Shown: positions 34,369 through 43,116, numbered from the stretch's first letter. The stretch is DNA of 64,000 nt from Neobacillus sp. FSL H8-0543 (GCF_038592905.1 NZ_CP151943.1:5231871-5295870), one strand, 5' to 3'. Program-made: numbers and translations. Notes: generated by a model not told the origin, from the sequence alone.

Positions 34369-34637
34369 CTATAACCATTGGCTGTGTTATTGGACATTGT
34401 TAATTTTGGTGTACCATCAGGAAAGTGCCAATTTATAACGCTAATCCCTATGATTCAATACTTTCTTAATGAGCTTTGTATTTATTTGTCAACGTAAAAT
34501 GGCTTCTAGTTTTGGATACTCAATTGCTTTATCTATAGTAAATATTTTGAGTTAGACATGAGTATTTCAATCTTTTTTCAGACTCTTTTGATATTATTAA
34601 AGTAAACAGGACTGTAAATGAAGAAGGTGTGTACTTA
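34369..34637. other. Upstream region of the two-component genes
   Basis: About 270 bases with no gene. A promoter-like TTGATATTATTAAAGTAAACAG lies near 34587 but a clear -10 is not evident. Confidence 0.35.
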
Positions 34638-35315
34638 ATGAATATCTTATTTGCAGAAGATGATGAGGGTTTAGGAAAGTTGATTTTCCATTTACTGAAG
34701 AAAGAATTTCACAGAGTGGATTGGGTAAAGGACGGTCAAAGTGCCTATGAATACGCCATGTTGACTAATTATGATGTGATAATTCTTGATTGGATGATGC
34801 CTCAACTATGTGGAATGGAAGCATGCAAAAATATTAGAAAAAAAGGCTATAAAGGCGGAATTATATTTCTTACAGCCAAGGATTCTTTGGAGGATGTTGC
34901 CGGGATTAGACTCAGGTGCGGATGATTATCTTATCAAGCCTTTTAAGTTTGAGGAACTTGCAGCTAGGCTTCGGGCACTGTCGCGAAGGACTGAGAAACC
35001 TTTTGAAGAAATGCTTTCAATGGATGATTTGCATTTGCATCTAAATACACATGTTGTAAAACGTAATGGACAGGTAATTGAACTATCAAGGAAGGAATAT
35101 GAGTTATTGGAATTAATGCTCCGTAACAAGCACCAAGTTCTAACTAGAGAAATTATTATTGAAAGAATTTGGGGTTTGAAGTGGATATAACAGAAAATGC
35201 TCTCGATGCTTTGGTTAAGCTGGTTCGGAAAAAAGTGGACTAGCCCGGCAAGCCCTCTATTATCAAGAATATTAGAGGCGTTGGCTATAAATTGAGGGAA
35301 ACCAATGGAATTTAA
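34638..35315 (+). pseudogene. OmpR-family response regulator, frameshifted
   Basis: Receiver plus winged-helix DNA-binding regulator. Receiver residues are seen: the acidic pair in FAEDDEG, phospho-acceptor Asp in VIILDWMMPQ, and the lysine in YLIKPFKFEE. The frame is lost at an extra G near 34903 (GCCGGGATTAG), again by a missing T near 35174 (TTGGGGTTTGAAG), and a TAG sits where a leucine is expected near 35240. The end, KPSIIKNIRGVGYKLRE, is typical. Start ATG with a GAAGAAGGTG site. Its last codons overlap the kinase start. Confidence 0.85.
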
Positions 35316-36577
35316 ACCAGTTAAATCAAAACTTAACCAGATTTATACAGGTTCGCTGCTATTTATTTTAATGATTTTTATCACGGTGTTATATATTTTT
35401 ATTTCTGGAGCGATAAAAAATCAGGAAATCGAACAATTAAACCGTTTTTACGAAAAGGAAAAACATAAGAATTTGCAGAAGAGATATATAAAGACAAGCA
35501 TGAGCGAGCAGAAGAAGAATATGAAGATGATCATAAATATGAACATGTGGAATATAAACCGGAAAGGGATATGTTCTACTATGTAATTGATAGCAGTCTT
35601 AATATGGTAGAGGGAGAGGAGACAGTAAGTGGTTTAGCGCAGTATATCTGGGAAAAACCTCCATTCTCAATCTTCGAAATATATTGAAGAAGTAGAATGG
35701 AAGAAGACATCTGCTTTTAATAAATTATTCCCTCCGAAGATGATGAAATTTCCGGAACCGTCATCATCGGTATGGATATAACAGATGAAAAGCATTTAAT
35801 TCAAAATATTATATTGATTCTCCTGCTACTAACTCTTTTGTTCAGTTTACTATTTGCCGTGGCAGGCAACTTTTTTGCAGGACAGGCAATGAAACCCATC
35901 CAGAAAGCCTTCCAAACCCAACGAAAATTTGTCTCAGATGCTTCACATGAACTTAGAACCCCTTGAGCATCTTTTATAGCTCTATAGATGTACTTGCCAG
36001 GGAGGAACAGGAGTATTTAAGCCCATTTGGGAGGCAGATTTTAGAGGATGTCAAAAATGAATCTGAAATGATGAATAAACTGCTCAATGATTTATTGTTT
36101 TTGGCAAGAAATGATCGGGGTATTGTTGAATTGATTTAGAAGAACTGGATCTTTCCTCTCTTCTTCATTCTTTGTTAAATAGATTTAAAAGGATTGTTCC
36201 ACCCCATTTGTCTCTTGATGATAAGATTCAAAAAGGCGTCGTTATGAAGGGAGACAAGGTCAGAATCCAGCAGCTAGTATATATATTATTAGACAATGCT
36301 GTTCGGTATACAAAGGAAGGTTCTATTACATGTTCATTAACATTACAAGGAAAGGAAATAGTGATAGGTATAAAAGACACCGGACCTGGTATTCCTCAGG
36401 ATGATATAAGCCATATTTTCGACCGTTTTTATCGAGGGGATTTATCGAGAAAAAGATGGTTCAGGTCTTGGTCTGTCCATTGCGAAAACCATCATAGATG
36501 CCCATGGAGGGAAAATTGAAGTGAAAAGCGAGATGGGGAGAGGAACTGAATTTTTTATTAGCTTTAATAAAAAATAA
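35305..36577 (+). pseudogene. Membrane sensor histidine kinase, frameshifted
   Basis: Partner kinase. Two membrane segments (about 35340-35410 and 35800-35880) flank an extracytoplasmic part rich in E, K, D and H. Then come a HAMP-less dimerisation helix with SDASHELRTP (phospho-His, about 35935), the N box DNAVRYTKEG (36290) and G1 DTGPGIPQDD. The G2 box [13 protein letters not shown] occurs only after a further shift near 36455. At least four indels. The sensor part is acidic/His-rich, which would suit metal sensing, but this is inference. Confidence 0.85.
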
Positions 36578-36606
36578 AAACGCCGGTATTTTTTACGGCG
36601 TTTTTT
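36578..36606. terminator. Bidirectional terminator
   Basis: AACGCCG/CGGCGTT with a 9-base loop and T-run, between the kinase and the convergent membrane gene. Confidence 0.85.
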
Positions 36607-36634
36607 CACCACTCCTTTTTTGCTATTCTTTGAT

Positions 36635-37166
36635 TCACTGCGGCTCTCTAGATACCGAAAAAGCCATTAGGATCATAACCAAAATGATCCCTCCACCATA
36701 TACGGAGGCAGCCCATGGTTGAGCAGAATCTGTGCCAATGAGGATGCCATGGAGGATCATCAGGATCCATGCAGGTATAACGAGAAAGTGAATCCTTTTC
36801 CATAATGCACGTCCTAATGTTTTTATGAAAAAATCTGATGTGGCCAGTGTCAGCAAAAATAAATAATAGGATATTGTGCCGAGTGCTGAAAAGACCGGGT
36901 CATTTTTGGCTAAAAATGGGATAAATATTTCTCGGATTTGATAAGGAACATATTGATCCATCAAAAGTAATACAGCATGAAATACAACCGTCAGCATTCC
37001 TGTCCATCCACTTATTTTATGCATTTCCAGCAGAAGCAGCTTTTGTTTTTTTGAGACTGAATAAACGGCTCATCAAACCAGCTGCGACGGAAAATGTAAA
37101 AAGGAAATAGGCCAGAAAGCCGGATGTACGGATTAAATTCCAAGTGGAAAGCAAATCAAAGTTCAT
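36635..37166 (-). pseudogene. Ferric-reductase-like diheme membrane protein, one frameshift
   Basis: About 175-residue protein with five or six membrane segments. Two helices carry histidine pairs spaced for two stacked b hemes: EMHKISGWTGMLTVVFHAV (14 apart) and RIHFLVIPAWILMILHG (13 apart). This is the pattern of ferric reductase/NOX-type transmembrane domains. The first 43 residues (from ATG 37166) and the rest are in different frames, joined near 37040 at a run of A/T. No flavin or NAD domain is attached. Its ATG overlaps the end of the ApbE-like gene, so it belongs to that operon. Confidence 0.75.
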
Positions 37167-38115
37167 TTTTCACATCCTTGAATCTCAATTTCTCCACTTG
37201 TTTTCACAAGAATACAACTAAATTTAGGACTGATCTTTGAAGAACTGATTTTACAGTCTTCATATTGTCCATAAAACATATTTTTGCGCTGACTTCAGCG
37301 TCCAGGCAATGCTCCGTCAGAACCGTTGCTTGGACTATATCTGTAGCTGCAGGCATTCCGGTTCTTCCATCCAAAATATGATGTTTTTGGACTCACCCTG
37401 CATCCAGCTTCTATAAATGATATTGGATGTTGCAATTCCTCCATTTTTGATAAAAAAACCGATATGTTTTTCTTCGTCAAAAGGGTCCATAACTCCAATT
37501 TTCCAGGTTTTATCGCCATTTGACCACATTGCCATATCACCGCCTCCGTCGACAATTCCGTACTTGCTGTGAGTGTGCTTTGCAACCATTTAGAGACAGC
37601 TTCTACGGCATAGCCTTTAACCAATCCCGCCAAGGTCAATTTTTTGATCGGTTTTCTTAATGATCTGACAGCCTTCTTTAAAAAATAGGAGCCTTCCATT
37701 TATTTTGATATTGGATAATTGTCGCTTCATGATGGGCAGTCTTAAAGGGAAGGATTGATTATAACCGTGTGCTTCCAGCTGTGTCAGTATATAGGGCGAA
37801 AATCGTCCCCCCGTTATCAACCGATATTTCTCAGCCTTTCTTAAAAGGTCAAAAAGAATGGGGGAAACAACGACAACTGAATCCCTTTTTGCTTCATTTA
37901 ATCTTCTTAATTCATTGTCACTGCGAAATCTTGAAAATTCCCGATCCATATATTGGAGAAAGGATATGATTGTTTTTTTCCAATGCGTGTGATTTTCATT
38001 AGAAATCGCCATGTAAAAGGAAGTATTCATGATATTCAATCGAACAGAATCCATCATATTTTCATTATGTTCTTCTAGTAATACGGTCACTTTCATCTTC
38101 CCTTTGGTAATCATT
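37163..38115 (-). pseudogene. apbE: ApbE-like FAD:protein FMN transferase, frameshifted
   Basis: ApbE attaches FMN to threonine/serine of extracytoplasmic redox proteins. Seen on the minus strand: MNTSFYMAIS, FSRFRSDNELRRLNEA, the SPY-like FSPYILTQLEA region, IDLGGIG (then a shift) KGYAVEAVSKWLQ, GGGDMAMWSNGDKTWKIGVMDP, and HHILDGRTGMPAATDIVQATVLTE in yet another frame, the ApbE metal and substrate motifs. At least three indels. The final codons overlap the ATG of the diheme gene. It may begin farther upstream if the 84-residue frame before it (38319) is really its membrane anchor. Confidence 0.85.
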
Positions 38116-38319
38116 TGCTTGAAAAGAAAAATCGCTCCAATCAAGCTGGACAAGCTCTTTTTCCCGTTTACTCATAGAATCACTTATGTCTGCTGCTGTT
38201 AGTGTTGTATTCATTTTATCAGTAGGATTTGGATTATTGTTTAATTGACCGATCACAAAAGCAGAAAATGCAGCCCCTGAGATTCCGACAATCCATTTTG
38301 CTTTATTGTTCACTTTCAT
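38065..38319 (-). CDS. Short membrane-anchored protein or anchor of ApbE
   Basis: 84-residue frame with one hydrophobic segment at about residues 9-26 and a polar remainder. An AAGAGGTGA ribosome site precedes the ATG. The frame ends inside the start of the ApbE-like sequence in another frame. ApbE proteins usually have an N-terminal anchor, so this may be its 5-prime part cut off by a shift near 38100. Alternatively it is a separate small protein. I see no FMN-acceptor motif. Confidence 0.5.
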   Translation of the reverse strand: MKVNNKAKWIVGISGAAFSAFVIGQLNNNPNPTDKMNTTLTAADISDSMSKREKELVQLDWSDFSFQANDYQREDESDRITRRT

Positions 38320-38332
38320 ACAGTTTCACCTC

Positions 38333-39004
38333 TTATAAAATTTCTTTAAGTGTAATGGTTCCTTTTTCTTCATTCCAGTTCACTCTATAACCGAATGCGT
38401 TTGCTATCACTGATATGGGCAGAAAGATAGAGTTCTCAAAATGAAGAGCTTTTGCAGGCATTGGCGTTTTAACCATATTCTCATAAGCTGCATTTGAACC
38501 TGCACGGACAAACAGTTCCTCCTTATCATTTGAAATCTCAAGAATCTGGCTTTGCTTGTAAAATTTGTACTTAATACCAAAAAGCTGGGCCATTTTTTCA
38601 CCTGAAACGAGCAATTGGCCGTTTACGGGTACCACATAAAGACTTTCACTTTTTCCGTTCATTTCAACTGGAACTTCTTTAGCCTCCTGAAAAGGAAGAT
38701 TTTCTGTTAAGAAAGTGCTTGTATCTTTTGTCCAAACATTCCAATACGATTGTTGAAGTTGAGTTTCTTGATAGAGGGTACGTTGTTCGGCTTCCGCCGA
38801 GTCATCGTCATCTTGCCATTCATATTCCTCATCGACCCAATTATCATACTCTTCATCATCATCCCACTCATCTCTTTCATAGCTTTCATGCTCCTCATGT
38901 TCGTCACGACCATAATCGTCATCAGCCTTTACAATATTGACTGATTGAAAAATCAGAAAGAGAACGAACAGCGATAGGGTCCACTTAAATATCCTTGTTT
39001 TCAC
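38333..39004 (-). CDS. Exported acidic protein with copper-amine-oxidase-N-like stalk domain
   Basis: 223 residues. A signal peptide (about 1-27, ending in VKADD) is followed by an extremely acidic, tyrosine- and tryptophan-containing stretch to about residue 75. Next comes a linker and, from about 105 to the end, a domain with VVPVNGQLLVSGEKMAQLFG, FLPISVIANAFGYRVNWNEEKGTITL. That repeat is the copper amine oxidase N-terminal-like (stalk) domain found on many exported bacillar proteins. First gene of the leftward operon with apbE and the diheme protein. The acidic part could bind metal ions. GGAGGTGG site upstream. Confidence 0.75.
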   Translation of the reverse strand: MKTRIFKWTLSLFVLFLIFQSVNIVKADDDYGRDEHEEHESYERDEWDDDEEYDNWVDEEYEWQDDDDSAEAEQRTLYQETQLQQSYWNVWTKDTSTFLTENLPFQEAKEVPVEMNGKSESLYVVPVNGQLLVSGEKMAQLFGIKYKFYKQSQILEISNDKEELFVRAGSNAAYENMVKTPMPAKALHFENSIFLPISVIANAFGYRVNWNEEKGTITLKEIL

Positions 39005-39151
39005 CTATTCCACCTCCTTGTAAAACATATTAATCATTATTTCTGAAAAAAAAATGAAAGTCGGAAATAATAAACAAAATGTTTTTCAGACGTTTTTCAT
39101 TTTCAGAGTCTATTCTAAAGACATTAAATCGTTATTTATAAGGAGATTTTT

Positions 39152-39703
39152 ATGAAGAATTTGAAAATGTTTCTCATCTCAATTTTATTTGTCTTTGGAC
39201 TTAGTTACGTAGTAATAGAAAGCAACCAGGTTTCGGCAGATGATGATTTTGAAGAAAAATATGAAATCCATGAGGAGGATGATGACGAAGAAGGAACTTA
39301 TGAAGAAATAGGCAAAACGATTGGCTGGGGTACGGTCATTGCAATGGGAGCTGCTGGGTTAATATTTCCGATTAGAAGATCAGCGAAATGGATCATAACA
39401 AATTATCCAAAATCGAAAAACATTTTTATATCTATTTCTAAGTTTTTGGGAAAATATCATTTGTATTTAGGATTAATTGCCTTGGCATTGAGTATTTTTC
39501 ATGGAGTTGCTATGTATCTGAGTGAAGGGAAATTGGAAAGTGAAGGGATTATTGGATTAGGAGCAGTCATTTTTATGATGATTGCTGGCATTCTTGGAAC
39601 GGTCTTATTCAGGAACAAAAAAGTGAACATTCTTCGAACCACACATACGACTTTGATAGCTTTTGCACTTCTTATCGGATTTGTTCATATAATTACCTCC
39701 TAG
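39152..39703 (+). CDS. Diheme-type membrane protein with acidic N-terminal segment
   Basis: 183 residues. A signal or first helix (about 5-22) is followed by an acidic stretch (about 30-52, DDDFEEKYEIHEEDDDEE), then four membrane segments. Two carry histidine pairs 14 apart: HLYLGLIALALSIFHG and HTTLIAFALLIGFVH, the spacing for two b-type hemes, as in the unlike protein at 36635. Divergent from the acidic stalk-domain gene, 147 bases away. AAGGAG precedes the ATG. Probably a transmembrane electron carrier. I do not recognise a named family with certainty. Confidence 0.65.
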   Translation: MKNLKMFLISILFVFGLSYVVIESNQVSADDDFEEKYEIHEEDDDEEGTYEEIGKTIGWGTVIAMGAAGLIFPIRRSAKWIITNYPKSKNIFISISKFLGKYHLYLGLIALALSIFHGVAMYLSEGKLESEGIIGLGAVIFMMIAGILGTVLFRNKKVNILRTTHTTLIAFALLIGFVHIITS

Positions 39704-39766
39704 TTTAATATGGATCTTCAACAAACGTTGAACGTATAGGGAATTTATCACCAGAACAGCTTAAAA

Positions 39767-39796
39767 AGCACTCTGTTAGTTAACTAACAGAGTGCT
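39767..39796. repeat. Perfect 30-bp palindrome
   Basis: Two exact 15-base arms (AGCACTCTGTTAGTT and its complement) with no loop. It follows the diheme gene and precedes the repeat fragment. No T-run on either side, so a terminator is not certain. Confidence 0.7.
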
Positions 39797-39810
39797 AAAG
39801 TTCAAAAGAG

Positions 39811-39865
39811 AAGGGATGAGGAGACTCCAGACTGCCCGAGGAAAGCGAAGTGCCTGAAGCTCCAA
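39811..39865. repeat. Fragment resembling a dispersed Bacillus intergenic repeat
   Basis: GGAGACTCC, CCCGAGGAAAGCGAAGTGCC and GAAGCTCC in this order recall a repeat seen between genes in many Bacillus genomes. Only one copy is in this window, so this rests on memory of the family. Confidence 0.45.
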
Positions 39866-39894
39866 TAACAGTCAAGCTTAACACACCCTTATAA

Positions 39895-40659
39895 TTAAAT
39901 AGGAATAGACAGATAACCACCGATAAATAAAAGGATTATTACAAATGCATGCACAAAAATGGCAGGCAGGATACTATTTGACTTAACCGTTAAAAGGCCA
40001 AAAAGAAGTCCCATTAAGATATAAACAAACGTTAGATGTAACGAAAATCCATACATTGTCGTGTTAATTCCAAAGCCAATACTTGTGACAAGTATGCCTA
40101 TTCTGGCATTAGTTATTTTAATAATATGCGTTAACAGAATCCCCCGCCAGATGATCTCCTCAAAAATAGCGCGGGTGCTTGAGAATAATAAAAGTGAAAA
40201 AAATGTTTTGGTACCACCATGACGATTAAAATACACTAGAAGGCTACCAAGACCGATGATTGAAAGCGTCAAAAGAAAGACCTTGATTGGCACCGCCCGA
40301 AATAAGCTTAAAGAAGGTACCGTAATATAATGACTTATCTTTATTTTGAATTTCATGATAACATAATAACTGGTAATAATTGGGATGATTAATAACAGTT
40401 GACTGACAATTAGCTGTTTATATGGAGTTAAATGGGCTCCATCTAAGAATATATCAAAGTAAAAAAGGATCAAATGACCACTAAAGAATGAAATAATCAA
40501 CCAGGAAAAAAGGCGATTTTTTTCCTTAAAAAAGCCAAGTAGAAGTAATAATATAAAAAGGGATAGGAAAAATACCATGTAATAGCTTCTGCTAAATAAA
40601 TAGGTAAAGAGAATAAATAATAAACAAAGGAAAAGACCCTCATACTTCATTTGTTTCAT
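39895..40659 (-). CDS. CPBP-family intramembrane metalloprotease
   Basis: 254-residue protein with about seven membrane helices. The catalytic pattern of the CAAX-processing/Abi family is present: EEIIWRG (EExxxR, about residue 167) and later histidines in FSLHLTFV (about 207) and FVHAFVIIL (about 237). Members process prenylated or secreted peptides or protect against bacteriocins; the substrate here is unknown. It precedes nothing in the same operon with a clear link. A CapA-like gene lies upstream on the same strand. Confidence 0.8.
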   Translation of the reverse strand: MKQMKYEGLFLCLLFILFTYLFSRSYYMVFFLSLFILLLLLGFFKEKNRLFSWLIISFFSGHLILFYFDIFLDGAHLTPYKQLIVSQLLLIIPIITSYYVIMKFKIKISHYITVPSLSLFRAVPIKVFLLTLSIIGLGSLLVYFNRHGGTKTFFSLLLFSSTRAIFEEIIWRGILLTHIIKITNARIGILVTSIGFGINTTMYGFSLHLTFVYILMGLLFGLLTVKSNSILPAIFVHAFVIILLFIGGYLSIPI

Positions 40660-40686
40660 AGAAAACCGCCTTCCAAAAGACCTAAT

Positions 40687-40710
40687 AAAAGGCTCCGTAT
40701 TAACGGAGCC
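40687..40710 (-). terminator. Terminator of the CapA-like gene
   Basis: GGCTCCGT/ACGGAGCC with the stop codon in its loop, then TTTTATT on the minus strand. Confidence 0.85.
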
Positions 40711-41851
40711 ACTGTACCATATGTTCTTTTATTTCTTCATATTTCGCTGCTGCATTTTTTAGACCGTGTGAACCTGCTGATTCTAATGGAACCACCCGGT
40801 AATTTTTATATCTTTGATTTGTGACATATGTGGGAAAGAAAGCTGGATTTGATAATTCAATAGTCGTTTCCTGCTCTGAAACATGTTTAGTTATTTCTAC
40901 TGTTGCCATGCCGCCGATATCCTTATAGTCCAGTGATTGACCTGAAATGAAATTACCTAATGAATAAATCACAAAGGTTTTTCGTCCATCCTCCGTTTCA
41001 ATCCAATCCATTGGCTGCAATACGTGGGGGTGGGATCCAAAGATAATGTCAACTCCTTCATTTGCAAGGAAATTAGCCAAATCTTTTTGTTCATCCGTCG
41101 GGTATAGCTGGTATTCATTTCCCCAATGAATACTCATAACAACAACATCTGCTTGTTCCTTAGCACGATGAATCTCTTCCTTCATGATATCGCGATTGAT
41201 AAGATTGACCAGAAAGTCCTTTCCATCTGGAACAGGAATACCATTTGTCCCATAGGTGTAGGATAGAAAGGCAAGTTTGATGCCATTTTTATTCAAGATT
41301 CTTAAGTTTTGGCGATCCTGTTCATTTAAAAAGCTACCAACATGCGGCAAACCTATACTGTTTAAATATTCTGTAGCTGAAAGTATCCCTCTTTCTCCTT
41401 TATCCAAAGTGTGATTATTTGCAAGGGAAACAATATCTACACCAGTATTTACTAGGGCATCCGCCACTTCATGCGGGCTATTAAAGGTGGGATAACTGGA
41501 AACACCAATATCTAATCCGCCTAACATACTTTCCTGATTAGCGGTTAAAATATCAGGTTTTTGAAGTACACCATTAACATTTTCAAACATAGGATTAAAA
41601 TTATATTTCGTTCCATTAAAGGCGTCATTATAAACAGTGTCATGAATAAGGATATCACCAATGGCTCCAATAGTAAGTTTTTCAGTAATACTCCGTCCTA
41701 ATATAAATTGCTCTCGAAGGGAATGTTCTTTTGCAGGATGTACCTCCGCTTGAACAGCAGAGTTTTTTTGCTGCTGAATGAGCATGACGGAAGCTAAGAT
41801 GATGCATGTTGAGATGATAAGTACTGATGAAACGATAAATTTTTTATTCAT
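40700..41851 (-). CDS. CapA-family (PgsA-like) poly-gamma-glutamate-type metallophosphatase
   Basis: 383-residue membrane-anchored protein: a signal anchor at residues 5-24, then a CapA/PgsA-type calcineurin-like domain. Seen: GDILIHDTVYND (about 70), NQESMLGG, SLANNHTLDKGERG (about 143), SIHWGNEYQLYPT (about 240) and FGSHPHVLQPMDW (about 275), the metal-binding set of the family. The ATG at 41851 is chosen since AAGGAG lies upstream of it; the earlier ATG overlaps that site. No pgsBC genes are near, so capsule making is unlikely; stand-alone members have unknown roles. Confidence 0.85.
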   Translation of the reverse strand: MNKKFIVSSVLIISTCIILASVMLIQQQKNSAVQAEVHPAKEHSLREQFILGRSITEKLTIGAIGDILIHDTVYNDAFNGTKYNFNPMFENVNGVLQKPDILTANQESMLGGLDIGVSSYPTFNSPHEVADALVNTGVDIVSLANNHTLDKGERGILSATEYLNSIGLPHVGSFLNEQDRQNLRILNKNGIKLAFLSYTYGTNGIPVPDGKDFLVNLINRDIMKEEIHRAKEQADVVVMSIHWGNEYQLYPTDEQKDLANFLANEGVDIIFGSHPHVLQPMDWIETEDGRKTFVIYSLGNFISGQSLDYKDIGGMATVEITKHVSEQETTIELSNPAFFPTYVTNQRYKNYRVVPLESAGSHGLKNAAAKYEEIKEHMVQWLR

Positions 41852-41959
41852 ATGTTTCTCCTTCATTCGCTAATTTGCGAGCAAATTCATTTAAATCCTT
41901 CTTGCTTTCCTATAATATATTTAAGAACAATCTTTCATGAAAAATAAGGAGTGTCAATC

Positions 41960-42250
41960 GTGTTTACTATAACTGGAAGTGCTCACAAAGTATTAATTCA
42001 AACAATTGAAAAAGAAAGGCATACACCTGATGAGATATTGTACCTCCGGTTAAGCATGGGTATTGGTTGAGGCGGACCAAAATTAAAGCTGTCTCTGGAA
42101 GAGCAGACCATTAAAGGTGACCTCACCTATCCTTTTGAGGAATTAACAATTATCATCCATGAAAATGAATATGTTTACTTTGACCATACAAAGCTTGATT
42201 ATGTACAGGATGTATTAGGAAAGTACCATTTTCAGTTATTAAAAATATAA
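41960..42250 (+). CDS. HesB-like selenoprotein (yneR position), UGA as selenocysteine
   Basis: 96-residue HesB/IscA-like protein if the in-frame TGA at 42068-42070 is read as selenocysteine (residue 37). The context RLSMGIG-U-GGPKLKLSLEE places it at the first conserved cysteine of the HesB/IscA fold. The later cysteine pair of IscA is absent, so it is not a standard iron-sulfur carrier. HesB-like selenoproteins are a known bacterial group. GTG start with AAGGAG nine bases upstream. A hairpin CUG-U-CUC/GAG-CAG, with a bulged U, lies about 20 bases after the UGA. It sits before plsY, where B. subtilis has the HesB-like yneR. Confidence 0.88.
42068..42112 (+). promoter_or_regulatory. Putative bacterial SECIS element in the HesB-like gene
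   Basis: CTG-T-CTC pairs with GAG-CAG leaving one bulged U; the loop UGGAA has its first G about 27 bases after the UGA. Bulged U plus loop G is the feature set SelB reads in E. coli fdhF. Confidence 0.55.
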
Positions 42251-42340
42251 AAATTAAGACGCATGTACTATCCTATCATAACAAAAGAACCGAAAAAATT
42301 ACAATATCTGCAATCTAAAAAGCTGTACAAAACCATAAGA

Positions 42341-42372
42341 AAAACGAGAGATCAATTCTCTCGTTTTTCTTT
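42341..42372. terminator. Terminator of plsY
   Basis: AAAACGAGAGA/TCTCTCGTTTT hairpin with 5-base loop; usable from either side. Confidence 0.85.
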
Positions 42373-42375
42373 GTC

Positions 42376-42963
42376 TCAAAGCCATTTTATTTTTGGTTCG
42401 GTTTTATTTTTTATTCGTGTGATATTCGCACGATGTCGGTAAATCACAAACGACGCTAATAGTGTAACAGCAATTAGTAAGGGGATGTCCCAATCGATAA
42501 TTGCATAAATTACAGCGCAAACACCTGCAAGCATAGAGGATAATGAGACATATTTTGTTATGTATAAAGTTAAGAAAAAGACCACAAAGATGGTTAAAAA
42601 CATCAATGGTGCAGCAAACAATAAAACACCGCCAGACGTGGCAACGGCTTTTCCTCCGCGAAACCCGGCAAAAATTGGATAAGTGTGACCGATAACAGCG
42701 GAAACTCCTGCAAGTAAAGGATTCATGTCCTCTAGGCCGAAAAGAACAGGTAATGAAGCTGCTAGTGTACCTTTTAAGATATCAGCAAGGGTTACAGCTA
42801 TACCCGCTTTTACTCCTAATGTCCGGAAGGTGTTTGTTCCCCCTAAATTTCCACTACCGTGCTCACGAATATCTGTCTTATAAAAAACTTTACCGATGAT
42901 TAAACCGGAAGGGATGGAACCAACTAAATAGGCTAGTACCAAAACAAGAATAATTTGAACCAT
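42376..42963 (-). CDS. plsY: Acyl-phosphate glycerol-3-phosphate acyltransferase
   Basis: 195-residue membrane enzyme that makes lysophosphatidate, the first step of phospholipid synthesis. Motifs: [11 protein letters not shown] (residue 14 on), [18 protein letters not shown] (about 34-51) and [21 protein letters not shown] (about 98-118), the three conserved loops of PlsY. The ATG at 42963 follows GAAGGAG; an upstream ATG would add 24 hydrophilic residues. Divergent from the GH18 gene. In B. subtilis plsY (yneS) lies between yneR and yneT, as here. Confidence 0.95.
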   Translation of the reverse strand: MVQIILVLVLAYLVGSIPSGLIIGKVFYKTDIREHGSGNLGGTNTFRTLGVKAGIAVTLADILKGTLAASLPVLFGLEDMNPLLAGVSAVIGHTYPIFAGFRGGKAVATSGGVLLFAAPLMFLTIFVVFFLTLYITKYVSLSSMLAGVCAVIYAIIDWDIPLLIAVTLLASFVIYRHRANITRIKNKTEPKIKWL

Positions 42964-43116
42964 ATACGATTTCTCCTTCAATAAATGATGCAGTTTATCT
43001 ATTTTACCATGGAATGGCCAAAAAACACCATTCAAGGTATTAATATTCTCAATATCAAAAATGCCTTCTCAAATTGATGATGATACCTTACCATAGAGGG
43101 GAGGGGGAAAGAGAAA

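Noticed and set aside
34400..36577. UGA in the broken regulator and kinase as further selenocysteine codons
   Set aside because: The breaks are frame changes and a TAG, not lone in-frame UGAs at conserved Cys positions, and no SECIS-like hairpins follow.
38719..38944. Histidine-rich plus-strand frames opposite the acidic protein
   Set aside because: They are reverse-strand images of the Asp/Glu-rich coding sequence, with no ribosome sites.
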